Notes under the pieces: generated by a model
Seen by the model: the letters and a program-made list of their open reading frames with translations, nothing else
Told to the model about the DNA's origin: nothing
Databases searched by the model: none
Origin: RBG-16-57-11 sp964503145
GTDB lineage: Bacteria > Chloroflexota > Anaerolineae > Anaerolineales > UBA4823
NCBI GenBank assembly: GCA_964503145.1
Contig: CAZCYV010000009.1
Span: 1 to 64,000, forward strand
Direction: 5' to 3'
Length of the DNA: 64,000 bases
Shown here: positions 51,567 to 59,923 of the stretch, piece by piece
How the letters are laid out: the number at the start of each line of letters is the position of its first letter
How positions within the stretch are numbered: position 1 is the stretch's first letter
Position numbers and translations under genes: made by a program

Positions 51567-52808
51567 ATGGAAGACCAGCTATTGATTGGAATCGATGTTG
51601 GCACGACCAAGATCTGCACCCTGGTCGCCCGGGAGGAAGTCCAGGGGCAGTTGCGCATCCTGGGCGTTGGGATCGAGCCTTCACAAGGGCTGCGCAAGGG
51701 CGTTGTCGTCGATCTGGAGGCCGCGGCGCAGGCCGTCGCCCGCTCGGTCGATAAAGCCGAGCGCACCTCCGGGGTGGAGATCCTTTCCGCCCTGGTCAGC
51801 CTGGCGGGTTCGAACGTCTCCTCGGTGAACAGCCGCGGCGTGGTAGGCGTGGCCGGCCGGGTGATCGACCATGACGACGTCGCCCGCGCGGTTGACGCCG
51901 CCCGCGCCGTAGCCATCCCCCACAACCGGGAGATCGTCCATGTCATTCAGCGCAGCTTCGATGTGGATGGTCAGGACGGAATCCGCATGCCCATCGGCAT
52001 GCATGGCTATCGCCTGGAGGTCGAGACGCACATCATCACGGCTACGGCCGCCTCGGTCGAAAACCTGCGCCAGTGCATCAGCGCGGCCGGGGTCGAGGTG
52101 GCCCAGTTTGTGCTCAACCCGTTGGCCTCCGCCGAGGTGGTGCTGAACGAGACCGAGCGCCAGATGGGTGTGGTGGTCTGCGATGTGGGCGGCGGCACCA
52201 CCGATATGGCCATCTACGTAGATGGGGATGTCTGGCACACCGCCGTGCTGGCCATTGGCGGCAACCACATCACCTCGGACATCGCCCAGGTGTTGCACCT
52301 GCCGAACTCTCAGGCCGAGGAGATCAAGTTGCAACATGGCCACGCCAACCCTGAAGAGATCGACCCGGCGCAGTACTTCAACATCCGCCCGTTTGGCGAA
52401 GACGATGTCGTTCAGATCGGGCATCAGGAGTTAGTGCACATCATCCACGCCCGCGTCGAAGAGATCTTCGGCATGGTCGTCCAGGAGATCAAGCGTTCGG
52501 GCTACGATGGGTTGTTGCCGGCGGGGATGGTGCTCACCGGCGGCACCAGCCTCTTGCCGGGCATTCGCACGGTCGCCAGCCGGGTGCTGGGGGTGCCGGT
52601 GCGCATCGCCCAGCCCGAGCGATTGGTAGGTATGACCGACCGGCTGGAATCGCCGGCGTTCTCGACCAGCGTGGGTTTGCTGCGCTGGGCAACTTTAATG
52701 AGCGAGGTGGCGCCGCAAGGCGGCAAGCGCCGCCTGCGCGCCAGCACCCAGGGCAGCGGGCCGGACTGGGAAGGTGTCCGCAACTGGCTCAAACGGCTAC
52801 TGCCCTGA
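51567..52808 (+). CDS. ftsA: Actin-like division protein FtsA
   Basis: A 413-residue protein of the actin fold that tethers FtsZ to the membrane. LIGIDVGTTKICTLV (phosphate 1), VVVCDVGGGTTDMAIY (phosphate 2) and VLTGGTSLLPGI (adenosine) are present, as is the extra 1C domain. GGAG 9 bases upstream supports the ATG at 51567 over the TTG at 51561. The C-terminal end (VRNWLKRLLP) is a plausible amphipathic membrane helix. Confidence 0.95.
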   Translation: MEDQLLIGIDVGTTKICTLVAREEVQGQLRILGVGIEPSQGLRKGVVVDLEAAAQAVARSVDKAERTSGVEILSALVSLAGSNVSSVNSRGVVGVAGRVIDHDDVARAVDAARAVAIPHNREIVHVIQRSFDVDGQDGIRMPIGMHGYRLEVETHIITATAASVENLRQCISAAGVEVAQFVLNPLASAEVVLNETERQMGVVVCDVGGGTTDMAIYVDGDVWHTAVLAIGGNHITSDIAQVLHLPNSQAEEIKLQHGHANPEEIDPAQYFNIRPFGEDDVVQIGHQELVHIIHARVEEIFGMVVQEIKRSGYDGLLPAGMVLTGGTSLLPGIRTVASRVLGVPVRIAQPERLVGMTDRLESPAFSTSVGLLRWATLMSEVAPQGGKRRLRASTQGSGPDWEGVRNWLKRLLP

Positions 52809-52894
52809 TCGGCTGTTCAAATGGAGACAGGCCGCCGTCAAAGGTAGAAAGAGCAATGCATCCGTCGAGTTTTTATGTTATGGAGGAGGAACCA

Positions 52895-54034
52895 ATGTCA
52901 ACACACACCAATCCTTTACCCAACCAGGTCGAGTCCTTCGCCCGCATCAAAGTGGTGGGCGTAGGCGGCGGCGGTTGCAACGCCGTTGACCGCATGATCG
53001 ATGAGGGCCTGCAGGGCGTCGATTTCGTTGCCATCAACACCGACGCTCAGGCGCTGATGCTCTCCAAGGCGTCGACCCGGGTGCGCGTGGGCGAAAAGCT
53101 CACCCGCGGCCTGGGCTCCGGCGGCGACCCTGAGGTGGGCCGCAAAGCCACCGAGGAGTCCGCAGAGGAGCTGTACGGCGTCCTGAAAGGCTCGGACATG
53201 GTCTTCATCACCGCTGGCATGGGCGGCGGAACCGGCACCGGCGGCGCCGCTGTGGTGGCGCAGATTGCCAAGGAGGTCGGCGCGCTGACCATTGGCGTGG
53301 TCACCCGACCGTTCACCTTCGAAGGCTCGCGCCGCATTCAGGCCGCCGAAACGGGCATCACCCGGCTCAAGGAGCAGGCCGACACCCTGATCGTTATCCC
53401 CAACGATCGCTTGCTGCAGATTGTGGACAAGCGCGCCAACCTGCAGGCGGCTTTCCGCATGGCGGATGACGTGCTGCGCCAGGGTGTGCAGGGCATCTCC
53501 GAACTGATCACCGTCCCTGGCCTGATCAACCTGGACTTCGCCGATGTGCGCACGATCATGTCCGAAGGCGGCGCGGCGCTGATGGCCGTCGGCACCGCCA
53601 AAGGCGAGGACGCGGCGCGCATCGCTGCCGAGCAGGCCATTTCCAGCCAGTTGCTGGACATCACCATCGACGGCGCGCGTGGCATCCTGTTCAACGTCAC
53701 CGGCGGCCCCGATCTGACCCTGTTCGAGGTCAATCAGGCCGCGGCGATCATCAAGGAGACCGCGCATCCGGATGTTAACCTGATCTTCGGCGCGGTGATC
53801 GATCCCGGCATGAAGGATGCAGTGCGCATTACGGTGATCGCTACGGGTTTTGAACGCACGGGCGTGCCGCGTCGGATCATGGAGTCCGCACCGAGCGAGT
53901 CGCGCCCGACTCCCATCGATCTGCCCGCCGAGCCGCAACCGGCGCGCCCGGCCCCTCGGGAATTCCAGCCGCGCTCCTTCAACACCGAAGATCTGGATAT
54001 CCCGACCTTCTTGCGCAACCGCACCAACCGCTAG
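52895..54034 (+). CDS. ftsZ: Tubulin-like division GTPase FtsZ
   Basis: A 379-residue GTPase that forms the Z ring. KVVGVGGGGCNAVDRM, the tubulin signature AGMGGGTGTGGAAVVA and NDRLLQIVDK are typical. The core ends near residue 325, followed by a short proline-rich linker and the conserved C-terminal peptide DLDIPTFLRNR, which binds FtsA. A very strong ribosome site (GGAGGAGGAACC) precedes the ATG at 52895; upstream starts at 52856 and 52880 are rejected. Confidence 0.98.
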   Translation: MSTHTNPLPNQVESFARIKVVGVGGGGCNAVDRMIDEGLQGVDFVAINTDAQALMLSKASTRVRVGEKLTRGLGSGGDPEVGRKATEESAEELYGVLKGSDMVFITAGMGGGTGTGGAAVVAQIAKEVGALTIGVVTRPFTFEGSRRIQAAETGITRLKEQADTLIVIPNDRLLQIVDKRANLQAAFRMADDVLRQGVQGISELITVPGLINLDFADVRTIMSEGGAALMAVGTAKGEDAARIAAEQAISSQLLDITIDGARGILFNVTGGPDLTLFEVNQAAAIIKETAHPDVNLIFGAVIDPGMKDAVRITVIATGFERTGVPRRIMESAPSESRPTPIDLPAEPQPARPAPREFQPRSFNTEDLDIPTFLRNRTNR

Positions 54035-54054
54035 ACGGGGCGGTTTGCTGGCCT

Positions 54055-54080
54055 CCCTGGCAGTGCTGCTCTTGCCAGGG
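54055..54080 (+). terminator. Hairpin directly after ftsZ
   Basis: CCCTGGCA (54055-54062) and TGCCAGGG (54073-54080) form an 8-bp stem with a 10-base loop, 20 bases past the ftsZ stop. It lacks a T-run, so termination here would be weak or Rho-aided. Confidence 0.45.
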
Positions 54081-54209
54081 GATGAATACAAACGCAAAGG
54101 ATTGCCGGTTTTCTCCTCCCGGTGACCGCATCCTGTCTGCTTGCCCGGCGCCCGGTCGGCGCATGCTTCCCCATATCTGCCTTCGCATGGTGAAGCGGGC
54201 GGCAGAGAC

Positions 54210-54242
54210 GTTGAGCCTGGCGCACATCGCGCCAGGCTCAAC
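54210..54242. terminator. Perfect 14-bp hairpin downstream of ftsZ
   Basis: GTTGAGCCTGGCGC (54210-54223) and GCGCCAGGCTCAAC (54229-54242) form a perfect 14-bp stem with a 5-base loop. No T-run follows at once, though GGTTT comes 4 bases later. It is the strongest hairpin of this gap and a likely transcript end or 3' stabiliser of the dcw mRNA. Confidence 0.55.
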
Positions 54243-54294
54243 ACTGGTTTCGAATAGCCGGAAAACTTTAAGGAATTTTCGGTACTCTCTCCCC

Positions 54295-54323
54295 TTGCCA
54301 TAAACCCGAACCTGTGCTAGAAT
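54295..54323 (+). promoter_or_regulatory. Promoter of nrdR-nrdJ
   Basis: TTGCCA (54295-54300) and TAGAAT (54318-54323) are 17 bases apart, with TGC before the minus-10 (extended type). The expected start near 54330 lies just before AT-rich palindromes that look like NrdR boxes. Confidence 0.75.
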
Positions 54324-54339
54324 GCACGTCACCTTGCCT

Positions 54340-54380
54340 AGATATATGGGTCTAAGATATATATACCCCCATATATGGCG
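54340..54380 (+). promoter_or_regulatory. Possible NrdR boxes upstream of nrdR
   Basis: Two ATATAT-centred elements, GATATATGGG (54341-54350) and the palindrome CCATATATGG (54369-54378), lie in inverted relation about 29 bases apart, close to three helical turns. Known NrdR boxes are pairs of ATAT-centred palindromes about three turns apart in front of RNR genes. The match to the consensus is partial, so the call is an inference from position and shape. Confidence 0.45.
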
Positions 54381-54408
54381 GCTACATTTGTTCTATTGAT
54401 GAGACTGC

Positions 54409-54858
54409 ATGCGCTGTCCATACTGTAAGAATCCGAACTCGAAAGTGATCGACACCTCGCATGATACTCGAGGCGGTGTGCGCCGCCGCCGTGAGTGCGA
54501 GGGCTGCGGCCAGCGCTTCAGCACCTATGAGCGCCCGATCCTGGCCACGCCGCTGATCATCAAGCAGGATGGCACGCGCGAGGAGTTCGACCGCGAAAAG
54601 CTGATCCGCGGCATCCGCATCTCCTGCGCCAAGCGCCCCGTCTCCGCCGCCGATATCGAACGCCTGGTCGGCGAGATCGAATCGACCCTGCAGGCCATGG
54701 GCCGCGCCGAAGTTTCTTCGCGAGTGGTGGGGGATATGGTCATCGCCGGGCTAAAAGAGCTGGATCAAATCGCCTATATTCGCTACGCTATCGTCTATCT
54801 GGGATTAGACGACCTGAAATCCATCCGCAGCGAAATCGATCGCCTGCTCGAAGGCTAA
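54409..54858 (+). CDS. nrdR: Transcriptional repressor NrdR
   Basis: A 149-residue repressor of ribonucleotide reductase genes. The N-terminal zinc ribbon has Cys3, Cys6, Cys30 and Cys33 (MRCPYC and CEGCGQRF); the ATP-cone from about residue 48 reads IIKQDGTREEFDREKL and senses ATP/dATP. It lies directly upstream of nrdJ, its natural target. Confidence 0.97.
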   Translation: MRCPYCKNPNSKVIDTSHDTRGGVRRRRECEGCGQRFSTYERPILATPLIIKQDGTREEFDREKLIRGIRISCAKRPVSAADIERLVGEIESTLQAMGRAEVSSRVVGDMVIAGLKELDQIAYIRYAIVYLGLDDLKSIRSEIDRLLEG

Positions 54859-54958
54859 GCGCATCCAATGCCACGGCCTTGCGGGGGAGGCTGGCTGCGG
54901 CATCGATGTTTGTCTGGAAGTTCGATTACTATTCTTAGAATCCGAGGGAGAGAATGAG

Positions 54959-57900
54959 ATGTTGAAACAAGTAAACGCTTCCGAAGAGCGCAACGGTTTG
55001 CTGCCCACTCCGCCCCTGCCCGCCGACCTGCCGCCGGTCTCGCTGACGGACAACGCCCGCCAGGTGTTGGTTCGTCGCTATGTGCGCCGCGGCAAGGACG
55101 GCCAGCCTGTGGAGACCGTCGAAGAAATGTTCTGGCGCGTGGCCTACCATGTCGCCGCCTGTGAGGCCGCCTGGGGCGAGCAGGTGCTGCCCCGCGCCCG
55201 CCAGTTTTACGAACTGCTCACCTCCAAGCGTTTCTTTCCCAACTCTCCCACTTTCACCGGCGCCGGGACGCCGCTGGGTCAACTCGCCGCCTGCTTCGTC
55301 CTGCCCATCAGCGACGACATGGGCCGCGATCCCGCCGGCATCTTCCAGACCCTGCGCGATGCGGCCCTGATCCAGCAAACCGGCGGCGGCAACGGTTTTT
55401 CCTTCTCCCGCCTGCGCCCCAAGGGCGCCCTGGTCAAATCCTCCGCCGGCCAGGCCACCGGCCCGGTCGGTTTTTTGCGCGTCTATGACAAAGCCTTCGG
55501 GGAGATCGCCCAGGGTGGCACGCGCAGGGGCGCCAACATGGCTGTGCTGCGCGTCGATCACCCCGATATCGAAGAATTCGTCACCTGCAAGACCGATGAG
55601 AATGCCATCACCAATTTCAACATCTCTGTGGGCATCACGGATGCTTTCATGGAGGCGGTTCGCAACAACGCCGACTGGGATCTGCGCTTCCCGGATCTGG
55701 ATGCCGAGGCTTATCGCGGCTTCAATGGCACTCTGGAGCAGGCTGAGGCCGCGGGCATTCCCATTAAAGTGTATAAGACCGTGCGCGCCCGAGAACTGTT
55801 CGATAAGATCGTGCGCCAGGCGCACCACAACGGCGAGCCGGGCGTGCTCTTTTTGGATACCGCCAACCGTTCCAATCCCGTGCCGCATCTGTACCAGTTG
55901 GAAGCTACCAATCCGTGTTTCGTCGGTCAGACCCGCATTCCAACTGAATTTGGCCTGCTGACCATCGCCGAGCTGGCCCAGGCGGGCCTGGACGGCTATA
56001 TCGCCGCCGATAACCGTGCCCAGGCGCAGGGAATGCCGAACGCCCAACCGGGCGTTGCTCTACGTCCGGCCTCTCCCGCCTGGCTGACTCGCCGGGATGC
56101 GCCGGTGTTTACCATCACTACCCGTATGGGCTATCAGGTTACGGCCACCGCCGATCACCGCTTCTTGACGCCCAATGGCTATGTGCCTCTCGAACACCTG
56201 CGCCCTGGGGATACCCTGCTTCTTCAGAGCGGCGAAGGCCCATGGAGTCGAGAAACCCGCCTCCCCAACTTCGAAGCGGTGGCAGAGAAGATGGCGGCAA
56301 TGGCGCTCTCCGGCGATCGAGCCACCGATCATCTGGTACAACGGGCGGATTTCCAGCAGTTGTACGCCAATCTCCCCACCCGCTGGTCGCATGAGCTTGG
56401 CCTGGTGCTGGGCTGGCTGGTGGGGGACGGCTGGCTTTCGGAAACCAGCAATAGCCCAGTCGGGATGGTTTTCTCCAGCCCGGAAATGTTCGAAATGATC
56501 CATCAGCCTTTGGCCGAGTGGTTTGGCCCCGGCCATGTTCACGTGCGCGGCGAGTTGCTCCAGCTCACCTATGGCCGCTTGCCCTACGAGTTTTTCCGCT
56601 CACTTGGCGTACAGCCCGTGCGCGCGCCGGAAAAACGCCTGCCAGAGGCCATCTGGATTGCGCCGCGCCCGGCGGTGGTTGGCTTCCTGCAAGGTCTGTT
56701 CAGCGCCGATGGGACGGTTCAGGTCAACCGGCGCAAGGGAGATTGCACCATTCGCCTCGCCAGCAGCTCAAAAGGGCTGCTCCAGGATGTACAGATCCTG
56801 CTGAGCAATTTCGGCATCCTATCCCACGTTTACCACCGCCGCCCGGCTGGCCGCAAAGCCATGCCCGATGGGAAAGGCGACCAGGCAGAATATGCTTACC
56901 GCCCACAATATGAACTGGTTATCGGCAAAGCAAACCGCGATCGCTTTGCCGAGTTGATCGGTTTTGCCGACGTCGAAAAGCAAGCTCGTCTTCAGGCGTT
57001 CATCTCGGCAAAGAAACGCCGGTCGAACACCGAGCGTTTCACGGATGTAGTAAAGCATATCCGCCCGGCAGGTCGCGCCGATGTGTATGATTTATCCCAG
57101 CCGCAGACCAATAGCCTGATCGCTAATGGCTTCGTGGCGCATAATTGCGGCGAACAATTTTTAGGTCCATACGAAAATTGCTGCCTGGGCTCGGTCAACC
57201 TGGCGCAGCATTTTGGCCCGAACGGCGCGGTGGATTGGGAAAAGCTGCGCCAAAGCGTCGAGCTATCGACGATTTTCCTGGATGATGTGGTGGAAGCCAA
57301 CGCCTACGTGCCGGCGGTGCCGCAGCTTGCCCAGGCTGCACTCCGCGCCCGGCGCATTGGGCTGGGCATCATGGGGCTGGCCGACCTGATGTACCACGCC
57401 GGGGTGCGCTATGGTTCGCCTGAGGGCCAGGAATTCGCCTCCCAGGTGATGGAGTTCATCCGTTACCACTGCATGAAGACCAGCATCGCTCTGGCCGAAA
57501 AGCGCGGGCCTTTCCCTGCCATCCAGGGCAGCCTGTATGACCCCCAGAACCTACGTTGGCAGCCGCCTCGGCCCCTGCTGCCTTACACCCGCGATTGGGG
57601 GCGACCGGCGGTGGATTGGGGCTCGATCCTGGATGGCATCCGCCGACACGGCATCCGTAACGCCGCTCAGACCACCATCGCCCCCACAGGGACGATTGCC
57701 ACGGTGGCTGGCTGTGAAGGCTACGGCTGCGAGCCGGTCTTTGCCCTGGCCTATATCCGCCACGTGAACGATAACGGCAAGGACCTGAAGCTCACCTACG
57801 CCAGCCCGGCGTTTGAGAAGGCCTTGCTTGAAGCCGGCATCGACCCGCAGACGCGCCAGACGATCGTTGACCATGTGATGGAAAAAGGCACCTGCCAGGG

Positions 57901-58819
57901 CCTGGAAGAAGTGCCCCAGGCAATCCGGCAGGTCTTTGTCGTCTCGCAGGATATCACCGCCGAGGAGCATGTGCGGCTGCAGGCGGCGCTGCAAGCCTTT
58001 GTAGATAACAGCCTGAGCAAGACGGTCAACTTCCCTGAGAGTGCCACCGAGGCCGATGTGGCCACGGCTTACCAGCTCGCCTGGGAGTTGGGCTGCAAGG
58101 GGATCACGGTTTACGTCACCGGCTCGCGCCAGAAGGTCGTCCTGGAGACCAAAGCCACCGCCCGCCAGAAGGGCGAGATCGTCGAGCCTGCCCCTGCTCT
58201 CCCATCTGAGCCGAAGCAATTGACCATCTGGCATGACAAAAAGAAACCGCGCCCACGACGCCTGCGCGGCCACACGATCAGCGTGGAGACCCCGCTGGGC
58301 AAGGCTTTCGTCACCGTGAACGAGAATGGCGGCGGGCAGCCTTTCGAAGTCTTCGTCAACACTTCCAAGGCTGGCTCGGACACTGCTGCGGTCTCCGAAG
58401 CGATTGGCCGTCTGATCTCCTATATCTTGCGCCTGGCGTCGCCGGTGGCCCCACGCGAGCGCTTGAAGGAAGTCTGGCGCCAGCTTTCCGGCATTGGCGG
58501 TGGGCGTTCGCTGGGCTTTGGCCCCAACCGGGTGCGTTCTCTGCCCGATGGCGTAGCGCAGGCATTGGCCGAATACCTGGAAAACTCGAACGCCCAGGAG
58601 GATGACGAGGCTCAAGACGGCGATGAAGATGCCGCTGCTGACGGCAATGGCTTCAACATGCTGCAAGAAAGCGCGCGGCTATCGGACGCTGAGGCAGACG
58701 CCGGCTGGGCATCTCAGACGCACAAGATCGGCGATCTATGCCCGGAGTGTGGACAGGCCTCAGTCGTTAATGAAGAAGGCTGTCGCAAGTGCTATGCCTG
58801 TGGATATAGCGAGTGCTGA
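54959..58819 (+). CDS. nrdJ: Adenosylcobalamin-dependent (class II) ribonucleotide reductase with intein
   Basis: A 1286-residue precursor. Residues 1-319 and 730-1286 make an 876-residue class II RNR that reduces ribonucleotides with a B12 radical; TGGGNGFSFSRLRP, QGGTRRGANMAVL and PTGTIATVAGCEGYGCEP are family marks. The C-terminus carries CPECGQ...CRKCYACGYSEC, a cysteine-rich tail likely for zinc or reduction. Residues 320-729 are an intein that splits the active-site NP-CGE motif. GAGGGAGAG precedes the ATG at 54959. Confidence 0.95.
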   Translation: MLKQVNASEERNGLLPTPPLPADLPPVSLTDNARQVLVRRYVRRGKDGQPVETVEEMFWRVAYHVAACEAAWGEQVLPRARQFYELLTSKRFFPNSPTFTGAGTPLGQLAACFVLPISDDMGRDPAGIFQTLRDAALIQQTGGGNGFSFSRLRPKGALVKSSAGQATGPVGFLRVYDKAFGEIAQGGTRRGANMAVLRVDHPDIEEFVTCKTDENAITNFNISVGITDAFMEAVRNNADWDLRFPDLDAEAYRGFNGTLEQAEAAGIPIKVYKTVRARELFDKIVRQAHHNGEPGVLFLDTANRSNPVPHLYQLEATNPCFVGQTRIPTEFGLLTIAELAQAGLDGYIAADNRAQAQGMPNAQPGVALRPASPAWLTRRDAPVFTITTRMGYQVTATADHRFLTPNGYVPLEHLRPGDTLLLQSGEGPWSRETRLPNFEAVAEKMAAMALSGDRATDHLVQRADFQQLYANLPTRWSHELGLVLGWLVGDGWLSETSNSPVGMVFSSPEMFEMIHQPLAEWFGPGHVHVRGELLQLTYGRLPYEFFRSLGVQPVRAPEKRLPEAIWIAPRPAVVGFLQGLFSADGTVQVNRRKGDCTIRLASSSKGLLQDVQILLSNFGILSHVYHRRPAGRKAMPDGKGDQAEYAYRPQYELVIGKANRDRFAELIGFADVEKQARLQAFISAKKRRSNTERFTDVVKHIRPAGRADVYDLSQPQTNSLIANGFVAHNCGEQFLGPYENCCLGSVNLAQHFGPNGAVDWEKLRQSVELSTIFLDDVVEANAYVPAVPQLAQAALRARRIGLGIMGLADLMYHAGVRYGSPEGQEFASQVMEFIRYHCMKTSIALAEKRGPFPAIQGSLYDPQNLRWQPPRPLLPYTRDWGRPAVDWGSILDGIRRHGIRNAAQTTIAPTGTIATVAGCEGYGCEPVFALAYIRHVNDNGKDLKLTYASPAFEKALLEAGIDPQTRQTIVDHVMEKGTCQGLEEVPQAIRQVFVVSQDITAEEHVRLQAALQAFVDNSLSKTVNFPESATEADVATAYQLAWELGCKGITVYVTGSRQKVVLETKATARQKGEIVEPAPALPSEPKQLTIWHDKKKPRPRRLRGHTISVETPLGKAFVTVNENGGGQPFEVFVNTSKAGSDTAAVSEAIGRLISYILRLASPVAPRERLKEVWRQLSGIGGGRSLGFGPNRVRSLPDGVAQALAEYLENSNAQEDDEAQDGDEDAAADGNGFNMLQESARLSDAEADAGWASQTHKIGDLCPECGQASVVNEEGCRKCYACGYSEC
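55916..57145 (+). other. In-frame intein with LAGLIDADG endonuclease inside nrdJ
   Basis: A 410-residue intein. It begins with Cys320 (CFVGQTRIP, after ATNP) and ends with His728-Asn729 (FVAHN), followed by Cys730 of the host. Splicing block B is TATADH (395-400). Two LAGLIDADG motifs, LGWLVGDGW (484-492) and GLFSADGTV (579-587), each keep an aspartate, so both endonuclease and splicing activities appear intact. Confidence 0.92.
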
Positions 58820-58838
58820 TTAAGCTGCGTGCATCGGA

Positions 58839-58875
58839 AGCGCGCTGGCCGCTCGGCGCCGAGCGCCAGCGCGCT
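58839..58875. terminator. Large inverted repeat between convergent nrdJ and yihY-like genes
   Basis: AGCGCGCTGGC + GCTCGGC (58839-58857, one bulged C) pairs with GCCGAGC + GCCAGCGCGCT (58858-58875), an 18-bp stem with almost no loop. It is 20 bases past the nrdJ stop and 18 past the opposing stop. It lacks T-runs but is well placed as a two-way terminator. Confidence 0.6.
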
Positions 58876-58892
58876 GAGAGCTTGGAACTTCG

Positions 58893-59828
58893 TCAATCGG
58901 AGGATTGGTGCGGCAGGCGCGGCCGGGTATCGCGTTCGATATCCAGGCGATGCAGGATGCGCGCGGCTCTCTTGGAAGGCACGACCTGTGAGCCGTAACG
59001 GTTGGCCAGTACCTGGGTGAGCTTGGCCCCGAACAGGACAATGTTCATCGAAAAATTGACCCACACCAGGATCAGGATCACCGAGCCGGTCGCTCCATAC
59101 GCGCTGAACACCCCCACATTTCCCAGATACACCCCGAACAGAAAACCGCCGATCGTGAACAGCAGCGAAGTCGTTGCTGCGCCGATCAAAACATCCCGCC
59201 AGGCAGTTTGAGCGTCCGGCAGCATTTTGAAGATGATCGCGAACAGCATCAGAAAGCCCAGGAAAGCCAGGCCGAAATCGGCTTCGGGCAACTCCTTCAC
59301 CAGCGACGGGGGCAAGAATTGTAGGAACTGGTTGATCGACACCACCAGCGTGCTGGCCACCATCAGCGCCAGCAGGATCACGATCACTACAAACACCATC
59401 ATGAAAGACAGAAAGTGGGTGCGAAGAATAACGAATATCCCGTGCTTGGGGTGCGGCGCAATCCCCCACAAAATGTTGATTGCCTTTTTCATATGCACGA
59501 AGACCATTGATGCGCCGATCAGTGTGAGCATCACTCCCATCGAGGCTGCCAGTCCGCTGCCTTTGGGAAAGTTTCCATTCTCGATTACGGTGCGCAGAGC
59601 AAGCGCCGTCTGGGGGCTGACGACGGTTGCCACTTCATCGACCAGCCGCTCCGTTACTGCTTTCTCGCTGAAGATCATCCCTGTGACAGAGACTGCAATA
59701 AACAGCAGCGGCGCCATCGAGAAGGTTGTGTAAAATGAAAGAGCCGCTGCCAGCATGAAGCCATTCGCTTGTACCCAGCCCTGGTAGATCTCTCTTAACA
59801 GGGAGAGCGTTTCCTTGGCGTATTTCAT
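58893..59828 (-). CDS. YihY/BrkB-family inner membrane protein
   Basis: A 311-residue protein with about six membrane helices. NGFMLAAALSFYTTFSMAPLLFIA near the start and YGATGSVILILVWVNFSMNIVLFGA near the end are typical of the YihY (formerly ribonuclease BN) family. The old RNase BN name is not supported by function. The ATG at 59828 follows a TATAAT by 7 bases with no ribosome site, suggesting a leaderless mRNA; an upstream frame to 59921 is rejected. Confidence 0.88.
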   Translation of the reverse strand: MKYAKETLSLLREIYQGWVQANGFMLAAALSFYTTFSMAPLLFIAVSVTGMIFSEKAVTERLVDEVATVVSPQTALALRTVIENGNFPKGSGLAASMGVMLTLIGASMVFVHMKKAINILWGIAPHPKHGIFVILRTHFLSFMMVFVVIVILLALMVASTLVVSINQFLQFLPPSLVKELPEADFGLAFLGFLMLFAIIFKMLPDAQTAWRDVLIGAATTSLLFTIGGFLFGVYLGNVGVFSAYGATGSVILILVWVNFSMNIVLFGAKLTQVLANRYGSQVVPSKRAARILHRLDIERDTRPRLPHQSSD

Positions 59829-59835
59829 GCTTTGT

Positions 59836-59863
59836 ATTATACCCCTTCTCTGCGCTTGAACAA
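59836..59863 (-). promoter_or_regulatory. Promoter of the yihY-like gene
   Basis: On the minus strand TTGTTC (59863-59858) and TATAAT (59841-59836) are 16 bases apart. The minus-10 ends 7 bases before the ATG, so the transcript should begin at or very near the start codon. The minus-35 overlaps that of the divergent kinase promoter. Confidence 0.65.
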
Positions 59864-59884
59864 ACCTGGTCGCTATGTTATAGT
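59856..59884 (+). promoter_or_regulatory. Promoter of the deoxynucleoside kinase gene
   Basis: TTGAAC (59856-59861) and TATAGT (59879-59884) are 17 bases apart, 39 bases before the ATG at 59924. It shares four bases with the minus-35 of the opposite promoter. Confidence 0.65.
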
Positions 59885-59923
59885 TAGCGCGCAATTCATC
59901 CTGCCTGAACGTGAGGTCCAACC

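Larger units (their letters stand above)
54035..54408. other. 374-base gap between ftsZ and nrdR
   Basis: No gene is visible. The first half holds two hairpins after ftsZ (listed separately); the second half turns AT-rich and holds the nrdR promoter and a cluster of ATATAT-centred palindromes. It marks the boundary between the dcw transcript and the nrdR-nrdJ unit. Confidence 0.7.

Noticed and set aside
52916..54301. A 461-codon minus-strand frame opposite ftsZ
   Set aside because: It is the complement of a highly conserved gene; the His/Ala/Asp/Arg-rich composition is typical of a shadow frame.
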